Assembly (NCBI GenBank): GCA_002492525.1
Contig: DKZA01000030.1
Span: 1-55,844 of the forward strand
Reading direction: 5' to 3'
DNA from: Lachnospiraceae bacterium UBA7086
Lineage (GTDB): Bacteria; Bacillota; Clostridia; Lachnospirales; Lachnospiraceae
DNA: 55,844 nt
In this document: piece by piece, positions 17,079-25,604 of the stretch
Layout of the letters: every line of letters begins with the position of its first letter
How positions within the stretch are numbered: the first letter of the stretch is position 1
The notes under the pieces: model-generated
Database searches by the model: none
What the model was told of the DNA's origin: nothing
What the model saw: only the letters and a program-made list of their open reading frames with translations
Program-made: the position numbers and the translations under genes

Positions 17079-18524
17079 ATGAAAATCTTTAGAAGTCTGA
17101 AAGTACGAATCTTTCTGATCATGCTTATCGTGGGGCTGATTCCCTGTTTTGTCATGCGGTATGCAATCTTACAAAACTATGAGCAGCGTGCGGTAAATGT
17201 CAGAACCTCTGACATTTCCACGCAGCTTAGAATTCTGGCCAATCACCTGATTACTTATGCTTATCTGCGGGATACTTCCTCGGAGGTCATCAATGCGGAA
17301 CTGGAACAGTTATCCAACTTATATGACGGACGTGTACTGATTATCAACAGCGACCTTAGGATCGTGAAGGATACCTATGCAATCAGCGAGGGAAAGACCA
17401 TTATTTCGGAGGAAGTTATCCGCTGTCTGAAAGGCGAGAGTACCAGTAAGTACGACAGGGAAAATGGATATATTGAGATGACTATTCCTATTACGGAGAC
17501 ATTGCAGACAGCGGTGGATAAGGATATGGGAGAGAAGATCGATGTAGTCCGCGGGGTCATGCTGGTGAGTGCTTCTAATGACAGCATCATAGCCACCATG
17601 AACAGCCTGAACCGCCAAGCGTTGGTGGTGGAGGCCCTGGTGAGTCTGGCCATTATAGTGGGGGTAGCTTTGGTATCGAAGATTCTTTTTAAGCCTTTTA
17701 AAAAGATTATCGTAGCCTTGGATCAGGTGCAGGCCGGGTATACCAACGATCCCATTTCGGTGCCAGACTGCCGGGAGACGGAGCTGATTGGGGATGCTTT
17801 TAACAGAGTGCTTGGACGGATGAAAATGCTGGACGATTCCAGACAGGAATTTGTTTCCAATGTGTCCCATGAATTGAAGACGCCGATTACCTCCATGAAG
17901 GTGCTGGCAGATTCTCTGATTACGCAAAAGGACGTGCCGCTTGAGGTATACCAGGAGTTCATGACGGATATTGCTGCAGAGATTGAGAGAGAAGATAAGA
18001 TTATCAGTGATCTGCTGTCATTGGTCAAGATGGACAGGACAGCGGCGGATTTAAATATTTCACAGGTAGATATGAATGAGCTGGTGGAACTTATTATGAA
18101 AAGACTGCGTCCCATTGCCATGAAACGGGATGTGCAGCTGGTCTATGAGAGCATACGTCCTGTGACGGCAACGGTGGATGAAGTCAAGATTACCCAGGCA
18201 ATCTCCAATCTGGTGGAGAACGCCATAAAATATAATAAAGAACATGGTTTTGTGAAAGTGACACTGGATGCGGACCATCAGTTTTTTACGGTGAAGGTGG
18301 AGGATTCCGGCATCGGTATTCCGCAGGACGCTCTGGAAAATATATATGAGCGTTTTTACCGTGTGGACAAATCCCGTTCCAGGGAGATCGGCGGTACGGG
18401 TCTTGGGCTTTCCATTACCAAGAGTGCGATTCTTAAGCACAGGGGTTCCATCAAGGTATCCAGTACCGAAGGTGAGGGGACGGATTTTACGGTGAAGATT
18501 CCTTTGAATTATATTGCGGTGTAG
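17079..18524 (+). CDS. Membrane sensor histidine kinase
   Basis: A 481-residue kinase partnered with the preceding regulator. It has membrane helices at about 11-29 and 183-205 enclosing an extracytoplasmic sensor of about 150 residues, then HAMP, HisKA with phosphoacceptor H264 in NVSHELKTP, and HATPase motifs NLVENAIKYN (near 377), DSGIGIP (409) and GGTGLGL. ATG 17079 lacks a strong ribosome-binding site; TTG 17055, overlapping the regulator's stop, is an alternative. The overall plan is like WalK/MtrB-type kinases. The gene behind it encodes a GerMN lipoprotein. Confidence 0.92.
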   Translation: MKIFRSLKVRIFLIMLIVGLIPCFVMRYAILQNYEQRAVNVRTSDISTQLRILANHLITYAYLRDTSSEVINAELEQLSNLYDGRVLIINSDLRIVKDTYAISEGKTIISEEVIRCLKGESTSKYDRENGYIEMTIPITETLQTAVDKDMGEKIDVVRGVMLVSASNDSIIATMNSLNRQALVVEALVSLAIIVGVALVSKILFKPFKKIIVALDQVQAGYTNDPISVPDCRETELIGDAFNRVLGRMKMLDDSRQEFVSNVSHELKTPITSMKVLADSLITQKDVPLEVYQEFMTDIAAEIEREDKIISDLLSLVKMDRTAADLNISQVDMNELVELIMKRLRPIAMKRDVQLVYESIRPVTATVDEVKITQAISNLVENAIKYNKEHGFVKVTLDADHQFFTVKVEDSGIGIPQDALENIYERFYRVDKSRSREIGGTGLGLSITKSAILKHRGSIKVSSTEGEGTDFTVKIPLNYIAV

Positions 18525-18532
18525 AGAGGAGT

Positions 18533-19474
18533 ATGGATATAGAGATGAGAAAGGTAGGGCAATGGTTTTCCTGTGCAGCGGTCTTGATTGTGATGCTGCT
18601 CTCGGCCTGCGGGAGGGAGGAACAGGCGCAAGTCGGAACTGCTTATAAAATATATTATGTAAACAATGATGAGACAAGAATTATCGATCAACAGTATGTT
18701 ACCGAAACTACGGATACGGAGGAGTTGTTTGAGGAACTGACGGGACAGCTGCAGAAAAAGTCAGAGAAGATGGAGTATCAGTCCCCTTTGGCGGAGGAGT
18801 TTTCCATTCTTGGGCATGGACTTGACAGTGGACTTCTGACCGTGGATTTTGATGACAAATATAAGGAATTGTGGGGAACCAGGGAAATTCTTATTCGTGC
18901 CGCGATCGTCAGGACACTGGTACAGATTCCGGGGGTGGAGCGCATTACCTTCACGGTGGCGGGTGAGCCGCTTGTGGATGGTAACGGCGTTGCCGTTGGG
19001 ATCATGACGGCAGATACCTTTATTGAAAATGCGGGCAACGAGATCAATGCTTACGAAAAAGTAGATCTGCGGCTTTATTTTGCCAATGAAGCGGGGAATC
19101 TTCTGGTGGAAGAAAATCAGAGAAACGTGGTGTATAGCAGTAATATCGCGATGGAAAAGCTGGTGGTGGAAAAGTTGATAGAAGGGCCAAAGGCGGAAGG
19201 ATCTTATCCGACCATTAATCCTGCCACGAAAATCGTCAGTGTCACGGTAAAGGATGGAATGTGTTATGTAAACTTTGATGAAGCCTTTCTAAGCCAGCCC
19301 TATAACGTGGCTTCGGATGTGACAATCTATTCCATTACTAATTCCCTGGTAGAACTGCCCAATGTGAATAAGGTGCAGATATCTGTCAATGGAGAGACCA
19401 ATATTTCTTATCGGGAGAATATGAGTCTTAATAATGTGTTTGAGAGAAATCTTGACATACTCTCCACAAAATAA
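18533..19474 (+). CDS. GerMN-domain lipoprotein
   Basis: A 313-residue lipoprotein with signal VLIVMLLSAC (lipid cysteine at residue 26) and two GerMN (sporulation/germination) domains: about 90-165 (LLTVDFDDKYKELWGTREI) and about 220-295 (CYVNFDEAFLSQ; QISVNGET). GerMN domains occur in the germination protein GerM and the actinobacterial lipoprotein LpqB. It starts 8 bp after the kinase gene. AGAGGAG is too close to ATG 18533 and a little far from ATG 18545, so the exact start is uncertain by four residues. The order regulator, kinase, GerMN lipoprotein matches mtrA-mtrB-lpqB in Actinobacteria. Confidence 0.85.
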   Translation: MDIEMRKVGQWFSCAAVLIVMLLSACGREEQAQVGTAYKIYYVNNDETRIIDQQYVTETTDTEELFEELTGQLQKKSEKMEYQSPLAEEFSILGHGLDSGLLTVDFDDKYKELWGTREILIRAAIVRTLVQIPGVERITFTVAGEPLVDGNGVAVGIMTADTFIENAGNEINAYEKVDLRLYFANEAGNLLVEENQRNVVYSSNIAMEKLVVEKLIEGPKAEGSYPTINPATKIVSVTVKDGMCYVNFDEAFLSQPYNVASDVTIYSITNSLVELPNVNKVQISVNGETNISYRENMSLNNVFERNLDILSTK

Positions 19475-19528
19475 CCGTGGCAAAATGACGTGTTATGTAA
19501 ACAAAGTAAGAAAGGAAGTTGATATACT

Positions 19529-21841
19529 ATGCGCAGACCCTTATGCCTGATCGGACTGGCATTTGCGGCGGCACTGATGGCGGGAATTTCTTTGCTCCCG
19601 CGAAAGGCGCAGACTTTTGAGGAGTTGGAGAAAGAGCAGATTGCCGCCTTGGGATGTGTAGAATGGAAAGAACATAGGACTTTAGGAGAAGAGGAAGTCC
19701 TTGTGGTATCTTTAGAACAGGTCATTGTTCTAAAACCAGAGCAGATATCCAGTCTCACACAGATCATATCAGATTCTGAAACAATCAGGCCAAATCATAT
19801 TCTGGCAGATTTCCAAGAAACAATAAAGAGTATTTATAAAAATAAAGAGCAGCTGCAACGGGACGGTACAGAACGGATTACGGGAGTTTTGTGCTATTTG
19901 GATAAAACAGAGGAACCGTCCATGGGCAGTTATGTGATTATGGAGGGAGAGTTTCGCACTTTTCGCCATGCCTCCAATCCAGGAGAATTCGATGCCGCAG
20001 ATTATTATGATATTATGGGGAAACAAGGCCGTCTTATGAGGAGCCTCTGTTTGGTAAAGAGTGAAGACTGCAGCAAGTTCCGGGAAGGGCTTTATCATTG
20101 CAAAGAGTATCTGACGCTTCTTTTGCGGGCGGTTTATCCCGAAAAAGAAGCGCATATCATGGAAGCCATGCTTCTGGGAGAAAAAGGGATGTTGGATTCT
20201 GAAATAAAGACCCTGTATCAGCAAAACGGTATCATACATATTCTGAGTATCAGCGGGCTTCATCTCTCCATGCTGGGTATGGGATTCTATAAGGCACTTA
20301 AGAGATTTCATATTCCTAAGATGGTTGACATAATATTATCAATAGGATTGATGTACTGTTATGCTGTCATGACCGGTATGGGAGTATCTGCGGTCAGAGC
20401 GTTTATGATGTTTGGATTCCATCTGGCGGCGGAACTTTTGGGCCGTACTTATGATATGCTGACAGCCATGACGGTGGCAGCATTGTGGGTTTTAGGCAGA
20501 CAGCCGCTTTATCTGACCCACAGCGGTTTCCTGTTTTCTTTTGGAGCAATCTGCGGGATCGGGTTATTCCTGCCGGCCGTGGATGCCCACCGGCTTTCCG
20601 AGAAGCGTTTTGTCAGGACACTTTGTACGGGCATTGGGATTTCTCTTTGTACGTTACCGGTATATCTGATGTTTTATTATGAGTTTCCGCCATATTCCGT
20701 GCTGTTAAATCTCTTGGTGATTCCCTGTATGAGTATCGTCCTGCCTGGCGGCATGATTACGATGGCGGCGGCAGTGTTAGTGCTTCCGCTTGGTAAACTG
20801 CTGGCTTTGCCAGGTATCTTTGTGTTATGGTTGTATGAAAAGGGGTGTAATGTGTGTCTTTCCCTGCCGGGACATCAGTGGATTACGGGACGCCCTCCGG
20901 GTGTTCAGACAGCCTTGTTTCTTCTGCTTTTGACAGCATTGGCTCTGGGTTATGAACGGATGAAGAAAGGACGGTTCTGGGCAGTGGTCTTTCTGGCGGT
21001 ACTGGTACTGACCGTGCGGCTGCCCCGGGGATTTGAGATGACGGTGATGGATGTGGGGCAGGGAGACTGTATCTATCTGACAGACGGACGAGGCAGGCAT
21101 TATCTGATTGACGGAGGAAGCTCTGATAAGAAGGACGTGGAAGAGTATCAGATTCTCCCTTTCTTGAAATACAAAGGAATCAAGTATCTGGAAGGCGTAT
21201 TTGTCACTCATCCGGACAGCGATCATGTAAACGGTATCCGGAGAATGTTGGAAACCTATGAGGAGAACGGGATAGGTATCGGCTGTCTGTTGTTGCCGGA
21301 TGTAGGTGCAGGATGCCGGAAGGAAGAGTACCATACACTGGAGCGGCTCGCGAAAGAAGCGGGTATATCTGTTCAGTATATTCATGCGGGACAGAGGATT
21401 TCTTGCGGGGAAATTATGTTAACCTGTCTGCATCCGCAGAAAGGGTTTGTGTGTGAGGAGGCGAATGAGTTCTCTACAGTACTTTATCTGCGAATGGGAA
21501 CATTTACGGCTCTTTTGACGGGCGACCTGGAAGGAGAAGGGGAGAAAATGGTGACAGAGAGCCTGCAGACAAAGGGAATACAGGATATCACCCTGCTCAA
21601 GGCAGCGCATCACGGTTCCAGAAATTCTACTTCGGAGGAATTTCTAAGGATCACAAAACCGCGCATAACCTTGGTTTCGGCCGGACGGGATAATCCTTAC
21701 GGCCATCCGCACGCAGAGACTCTGGAAAGACTTAAGGCATGTGGATGCCGTATTTATCAGACGTCTGTAAGCGGCGCGGTGACAATCAGGGTGAAAGGGG
21801 ACAAGGTCCTGGTGGAGGAGTATCTGGCAAAAGAAAGGTAG
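19529..21841 (+). CDS. comEC: ComEC/Rec2 DNA-uptake channel
   Basis: ComEC forms the inner-membrane channel that takes up single-stranded DNA. The 770-residue protein has a DUF4131-type N-terminal domain (about 25-175), a polytopic Competence domain (about 220-490; GIIHILSISGLHLSMLG) and a C-terminal metallo-beta-lactamase-like nuclease domain (about 505-765). MDVGQGD is at 507-513, and the metal site H561-P-D563-S-D565-H566 is intact, so nuclease activity is plausible. AAAGGAAG lies 11 bases before ATG 19529. With comEA nearby this indicates at least part of a competence apparatus; pilus genes are not here. Confidence 0.93.
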   Translation: MRRPLCLIGLAFAAALMAGISLLPRKAQTFEELEKEQIAALGCVEWKEHRTLGEEEVLVVSLEQVIVLKPEQISSLTQIISDSETIRPNHILADFQETIKSIYKNKEQLQRDGTERITGVLCYLDKTEEPSMGSYVIMEGEFRTFRHASNPGEFDAADYYDIMGKQGRLMRSLCLVKSEDCSKFREGLYHCKEYLTLLLRAVYPEKEAHIMEAMLLGEKGMLDSEIKTLYQQNGIIHILSISGLHLSMLGMGFYKALKRFHIPKMVDIILSIGLMYCYAVMTGMGVSAVRAFMMFGFHLAAELLGRTYDMLTAMTVAALWVLGRQPLYLTHSGFLFSFGAICGIGLFLPAVDAHRLSEKRFVRTLCTGIGISLCTLPVYLMFYYEFPPYSVLLNLLVIPCMSIVLPGGMITMAAAVLVLPLGKLLALPGIFVLWLYEKGCNVCLSLPGHQWITGRPPGVQTALFLLLLTALALGYERMKKGRFWAVVFLAVLVLTVRLPRGFEMTVMDVGQGDCIYLTDGRGRHYLIDGGSSDKKDVEEYQILPFLKYKGIKYLEGVFVTHPDSDHVNGIRRMLETYEENGIGIGCLLLPDVGAGCRKEEYHTLERLAKEAGISVQYIHAGQRISCGEIMLTCLHPQKGFVCEEANEFSTVLYLRMGTFTALLTGDLEGEGEKMVTESLQTKGIQDITLLKAAHHGSRNSTSEEFLRITKPRITLVSAGRDNPYGHPHAETLERLKACGCRIYQTSVSGAVTIRVKGDKVLVEEYLAKER

Positions 21842-21881
21842 TTGTTTTTTAGGAGGTTACCCCTTATACTGAATATAGATT

Positions 21882-22859
21882 ATGAAAAAGCTGAATGAAG
21901 AGATTAAAACAGGACAACTAAAACAGGTGTATCTTCTCTGCGGAGAGGAAGCGTATCTGAGAAACCAGTACAGAGACCGATTAAAGAACGCTCTTTTGGA
22001 TGGCGGCGATCCTATGAACCTGCATTACTTTGAGGGGAAGGGGATTCAGACGGGAGAGGTCATCGACCTGGCGGAGACGATGCCATTTCTGGCCATGCGG
22101 CGTGTGCTCGTTCTGGAGAACAGCGAACTGTTCAAGCATGGCGGAGAGCAGCTTGCGGAGTACCTTGCAGCCCCTGCACAGACGGCTTTTTTTGTGTTTG
22201 TGGAGCCTGTGGTGGATAAGAGGAGTAAACTCTATAAAGCAGTTTTGACGAAAGGCCGTGTGATCGAGTGTACGACTCAGGATGAGGCAGTGTTAAAACG
22301 CTGGATACTGGAATTCTTGAAGAAGGAGAAGAAGAAGATTACCGAGAGGGATCTGAACTTTTTCCTGGAAAAGACCGGAACAAACATGGAGAATATCCGC
22401 GGCGAGTTGGAAAAACTCATGTGTTATTGTCTGGGAAGAGATGTGGTCACATCTTTGGATATTGAGGAAATCTGTGTCAGGCAGGTGAGTAATCAGATTT
22501 TTGATATGGTAAGTGCGGTGGCGGAAAAACGGCAGAAACAGGCCATGGAATTATATTATGATCTGCTTGCGCTAAAGGAACCGCCCATGAGGATTCTGTA
22601 TCTGATTACCAGACAGTTCAATCTCCTTTTGCAGGTAAAAGAACTGAAGAATAAAGGCTGCGATGCCAACACCATCGGCACAAGAGTGGGTCTGGCGGGA
22701 TTTGTTGCGAGAAAATATGTGGCCCAGGCGGCGAAATTTAAGGAAGCCGATTTAAGGAAGGCTCTGGCAGATTGTGTGGAGACGGAAGAAGCCGTCAAGA
22801 CCGGCAGGATGAACGATATCATGAGCGTGGAGCTTCTGATTGTAAAATACAGTATGTGA
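21882..22859 (+). CDS. holA: DNA polymerase III delta subunit (HolA)
   Basis: HolA opens the beta sliding clamp within the clamp loader. The 325-residue protein starts MKKLNEEIKTGQLKQVYLLCGEE as usual for clostridial HolA, with the divergent AAA+ fold (1-210) and the C-terminal collar domain (about 215-325; LITRQFNLLLQVKELK). An in-frame stop is at 21876, so ATG 21882 is the only likely start although no Shine-Dalgarno is near it (AGGAGG is 26 bases away). It follows comEC, a common pairing in Firmicutes. Confidence 0.92.
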   Translation: MKKLNEEIKTGQLKQVYLLCGEEAYLRNQYRDRLKNALLDGGDPMNLHYFEGKGIQTGEVIDLAETMPFLAMRRVLVLENSELFKHGGEQLAEYLAAPAQTAFFVFVEPVVDKRSKLYKAVLTKGRVIECTTQDEAVLKRWILEFLKKEKKKITERDLNFFLEKTGTNMENIRGELEKLMCYCLGRDVVTSLDIEEICVRQVSNQIFDMVSAVAEKRQKQAMELYYDLLALKEPPMRILYLITRQFNLLLQVKELKNKGCDANTIGTRVGLAGFVARKYVAQAAKFKEADLRKALADCVETEEAVKTGRMNDIMSVELLIVKYSM

Positions 22860-22878
22860 GGAATGAGGAGGGAAACAG

Positions 22879-23436
22879 ATGGTTGGATTGATTCAGATAG
22901 TTGCGGTTTGGGTGATTATATATTACATTGTCAAAAAGAAAAAAAGCGGTTCCCAGCCGGGCGGCGGTCAGACCCCTAATACTACGGTGAATACGGCCGG
23001 CACCGGTCATCCGTCCGATCATGGCGGGATGATGCAGAATCAGAATCAACGAAACGGGAACTGGAGGCAGAATATGTCAAATCCCAAAAGACCGCCTGCA
23101 TCTGTGCAGACAGGGCCTGTAAGAACGAATGTTGCACCGGCTCAGATGGTTACAAAGCCGGCAGAGGCTGTTACGGAGGAAGAATCTACCACTGCCTATC
23201 TGGCTAAGAAAGCCGAGGAGGATGCCAGAGAGCATGCCAAGGAAAAGTGGGAGGAAGAGAAGCGTCTGCGGGAGGCCAAAGGAGGGCATATGGTGGCCGG
23301 CAGACACTTAGACGGGGATCCCATTCCTCAGGGCAGCCGGTGTGTGGTATGCGGTTACTGTGCGGCGGAGAATCTGATTCCCATGATACCGAGAACCAGA
23401 TACAGTTGTTATTTCTGCCGGGAACCGCTTAATTGA
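22879..23436 (+). CDS. Membrane-anchored protein with zinc-ribbon-like C-terminus
   Basis: A 185-residue protein not assigned to a family. Residues 3-19 form one membrane helix, followed by a KKKKS stop-transfer signal, so the rest is probably cytoplasmic. A Gly/Asn/Pro-rich linker (25-90) leads into a charged helix (about 105-145; KKAEEDAREHAKEKWEEEKR). The C-terminus carries CVVCGYC and CYFC, a likely zinc ribbon. GAGGAGGG precedes ATG 22879. It sits 20 bp after holA and 26 bp before the deacetylase gene, so co-transcription is likely. Confidence 0.75.
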   Translation: MVGLIQIVAVWVIIYYIVKKKKSGSQPGGGQTPNTTVNTAGTGHPSDHGGMMQNQNQRNGNWRQNMSNPKRPPASVQTGPVRTNVAPAQMVTKPAEAVTEEESTTAYLAKKAEEDAREHAKEKWEEEKRLREAKGGHMVAGRHLDGDPIPQGSRCVVCGYCAAENLIPMIPRTRYSCYFCREPLN

Positions 23437-23462
23437 AAACAAGATGAAAAGGAGTAGAAACG

Positions 23463-24302
23463 ATGGCGGTTACAGAGAAGAGAGATCCCTATATGATGGA
23501 ATTCAGATTTCCGGAAGGAAAAGATAAGGCAGTGACCTTTAGTTATGATGACGCCCAGATTTATGACAGAAGGCTGGTGAGCATTTTTAACCAGTACGGA
23601 ATGAAGGCGACTTTTCATTTAAACAGCGGAACCCTCGGCGAAGAAGGTTATATCACAAAGGACGAGGTGGCCGCACTGTATGCCAATCATGAGGTGGCCA
23701 GCCACGCGGTGACACATCCGTTTTTTAATGAATTATCACAGGATATGACGGTGCGGGAAATCCTGGAGGACAGGCGTACCCTGGAAGGCTGTACGAATCG
23801 GATCGTACGGGGATTTTCCTATCCGTTCGGAGAGTACAGCGACCGGCTGATTGAGACGGCAAGACAGGTGGGGATCGTGTATGCGAGAACCGTAGAAGAC
23901 AGGATGAACTTTAATCTGCCGGGAGATTTTATGCTATGGCATCCAACCTGCCATCACAATAAGGTGACGGATGAGATGATCGAGGATTTTTTAAATCCGC
24001 CTCTTTACCGGAATCTGGCGCTTCTTTATATCTGGGGCCATAGTTTTGAGTTTGAGAGGGAAAATAACTGGGAACATATCCGGCATGTCTGCGAAGCACT
24101 GCAGGGCAGGGAAGATGTGTGGTATGCCACCAATATGGAGATTTATGAGTATGTGATGGCTATGAGATCTCTGGTATTGTCAGCGGACGGCAGGATATTG
24201 TATAATCCTGCAGCGATACCGGTGTATCTGATGATCGGGTATACCAAGGCCTGTGTACCGGCGGGAAAGTGTCTTTATCTTCCAACGGAGCAGAAGGGCT
24301 GA
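23463..24302 (+). CDS. NodB-like polysaccharide deacetylase family protein
   Basis: A 279-residue carbohydrate esterase 4-type protein. The NodB motifs are FSYDDA (27-31 region with D29/D30; TFDDG is usual), SHAVTH with metal ligands H81 and H85, FSYPFGEYS near 118-126, and WHPTCHH (159-165). There is no signal peptide, which is unusual for an enzyme acting on wall polymers, so the substrate may be cytosolic. AAAAGGAG lies 8 bases before ATG 23463. It converges on the AraC-type regulator. Confidence 0.83.
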   Translation: MAVTEKRDPYMMEFRFPEGKDKAVTFSYDDAQIYDRRLVSIFNQYGMKATFHLNSGTLGEEGYITKDEVAALYANHEVASHAVTHPFFNELSQDMTVREILEDRRTLEGCTNRIVRGFSYPFGEYSDRLIETARQVGIVYARTVEDRMNFNLPGDFMLWHPTCHHNKVTDEMIEDFLNPPLYRNLALLYIWGHSFEFERENNWEHIRHVCEALQGREDVWYATNMEIYEYVMAMRSLVLSADGRILYNPAAIPVYLMIGYTKACVPAGKCLYLPTEQKG

Positions 24303-24320
24303 CGAAGTGCAGCGTCAGCC
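24296..24320. terminator. Hairpin between convergent genes
   Basis: GGCTGACG pairs with CGTCAGCC across a short loop and overlaps both stop codons. It lacks a real T-tract, so terminator function is uncertain. Confidence 0.4.
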
Positions 24321-25172
24321 TTCGTAGAGATTCCGAAATTCTGTCGGGGTACAGTCTTTGAGCAGTTTGAACATTCTGATGAACGCGGAGAGGCTTGCAA
24401 ATCCGGACTGGAGAGCCACTTCGGTAATGGACAGTTCCGGATCCAGCAGGAGCTTTTCCGCGTGCTCGATTCTTTTCTTATTCAGATATTTATAAAAGGA
24501 TATTCCCGTAAAGTTTTTAAAGAGTCTTGTAAAATGATATTTGCTGAAACCGGCAATGGCGGCAACATCATCCAGACACAGATCTTCCGTGCAATGTTCC
24601 TGAATATAATTGCAGATATTCAGGAATTTGTCGCTGTGTTCTTTCTGCTTATTGGAGGCCATATCGAAAGCGTTCCTCATACCGGTATATTCGCGGCCGA
24701 TGAGAACCAGCATCTCGATCAGTTTGGAGTAGATGGAGGCGCTGATCAGGATGGAGCCGCTGTAATATTCCCGGGAGATATCAAGCATCAGTTCCTTAAG
24801 CCGTTCGTGGATGGCGGGCGCAGTCCCGGGCGTAAGCAGAAGCGCCTGCGGGACGGTAGATAAGGTGGACTCGATATCGGCTATATTATGTAGAAGAGAA
24901 AAGTCAGCCTGCAGGATCAGCCTCTCTCCGTGAATGGTGGACGGCATGCCGTGCACCACGCCCGAATTGATGAGGAGAAGATCCCCTTCCTGTAATGTGA
25001 AGATCTCATCCTTGCTGGAAACGTCATAGGAATTTTGGATGGGCATGATGATTTCAATGGAGGTATGCCAATGTTCCGGATAGGATTCATAATCCGTATT
25101 GTCGTGTAGTTTAAAGCCTTCGATATCCTTATAAATAACGGTTTCTTTGATGCCGTTTAATATTTCGATCAT
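24315..25172 (-). CDS. AraC-family transcriptional regulator
   Basis: A 285-residue regulator with an N-terminal cupin ligand-binding domain (about 25-140; LQEGDLLLINSGVVHGM) and a C-terminal double helix-turn-helix (about 185-283; FSKYHFTRLFKNFTGISFYKYL, then FASLSAFIRMFK). GGAGG lies 7 bases upstream of the ATG. It is divergent from a sugar ABC importer and GH3 enzyme, so it probably activates them in response to a sugar. Five copies of a TAAWAATTGCT-like site lie in the shared intergenic region. Confidence 0.9.
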   Translation of the reverse strand: MIEILNGIKETVIYKDIEGFKLHDNTDYESYPEHWHTSIEIIMPIQNSYDVSSKDEIFTLQEGDLLLINSGVVHGMPSTIHGERLILQADFSLLHNIADIESTLSTVPQALLLTPGTAPAIHERLKELMLDISREYYSGSILISASIYSKLIEMLVLIGREYTGMRNAFDMASNKQKEHSDKFLNICNYIQEHCTEDLCLDDVAAIAGFSKYHFTRLFKNFTGISFYKYLNKKRIEHAEKLLLDPELSITEVALQSGFASLSAFIRMFKLLKDCTPTEFRNLYEG

Positions 25173-25227
25173 ATGATATCCTCCTTTTTTGATTTACCGA
25201 ATCACTTTGCGTCAGCCATATAAGTGC

Positions 25228-25298
25228 TAAAAGTTGCTATGAGTGTTAAAAATTGCTATAATTGATAATAAGTTTTAAGATAATTAATAAAAATTGCT
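25228..25298 (+). promoter_or_regulatory. Three TAAWAATTGCT-like sites near araC-type gene
   Basis: TAAAAGTTGCT (25228-25238), TAAAAATTGCT (25247-25257) and an identical TAAAAATTGCT (25288-25298). The first two are part of a 16-base direct repeat with 19-bp spacing. They are candidate binding sites of the divergent AraC-type regulator. Confidence 0.6.
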
Positions 25299-25464
25299 TT
25301 TTAATACCTTTATCTTATCACAAAAAATCATAAAATCAAATTAAAAACATACAAAGTAACGCGAAATATGTAATTTGAAAGGAATGTATATAGCAAAATA
25401 ACCAAAAAAATCTCAGAAAATTGTATAAATAAGTCAAAATGATCATAGCAAAAAATACAATGAT

Positions 25465-25527
25465 AGCAATTATTAGTACATAAAAAGCAATTATTAAAAA
25501 GCATATGGAAAGCCTCTCTGTTATACT
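25465..25527 (+). promoter_or_regulatory. Sugar importer promoter with paired direct repeats
   Basis: AGCAATTATTA occurs at 25465-25475 and 25486-25496, exactly 21 bp apart, the spacing of AraC half-sites on one DNA face. A TATACT -10 lies at 25522-25527 with no matching -35, as expected for an activator-dependent promoter. The rest of 25173-25604 is AT-rich with no gene. Confidence 0.6.
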
Positions 25528-25604
25528 GTATTTGTAACGAAGATCTACAGGCGGAATTTGGCTTTTACTGTAGAGCAAATAAATTATTCAAGGGAGGTTT
25601 TAAC

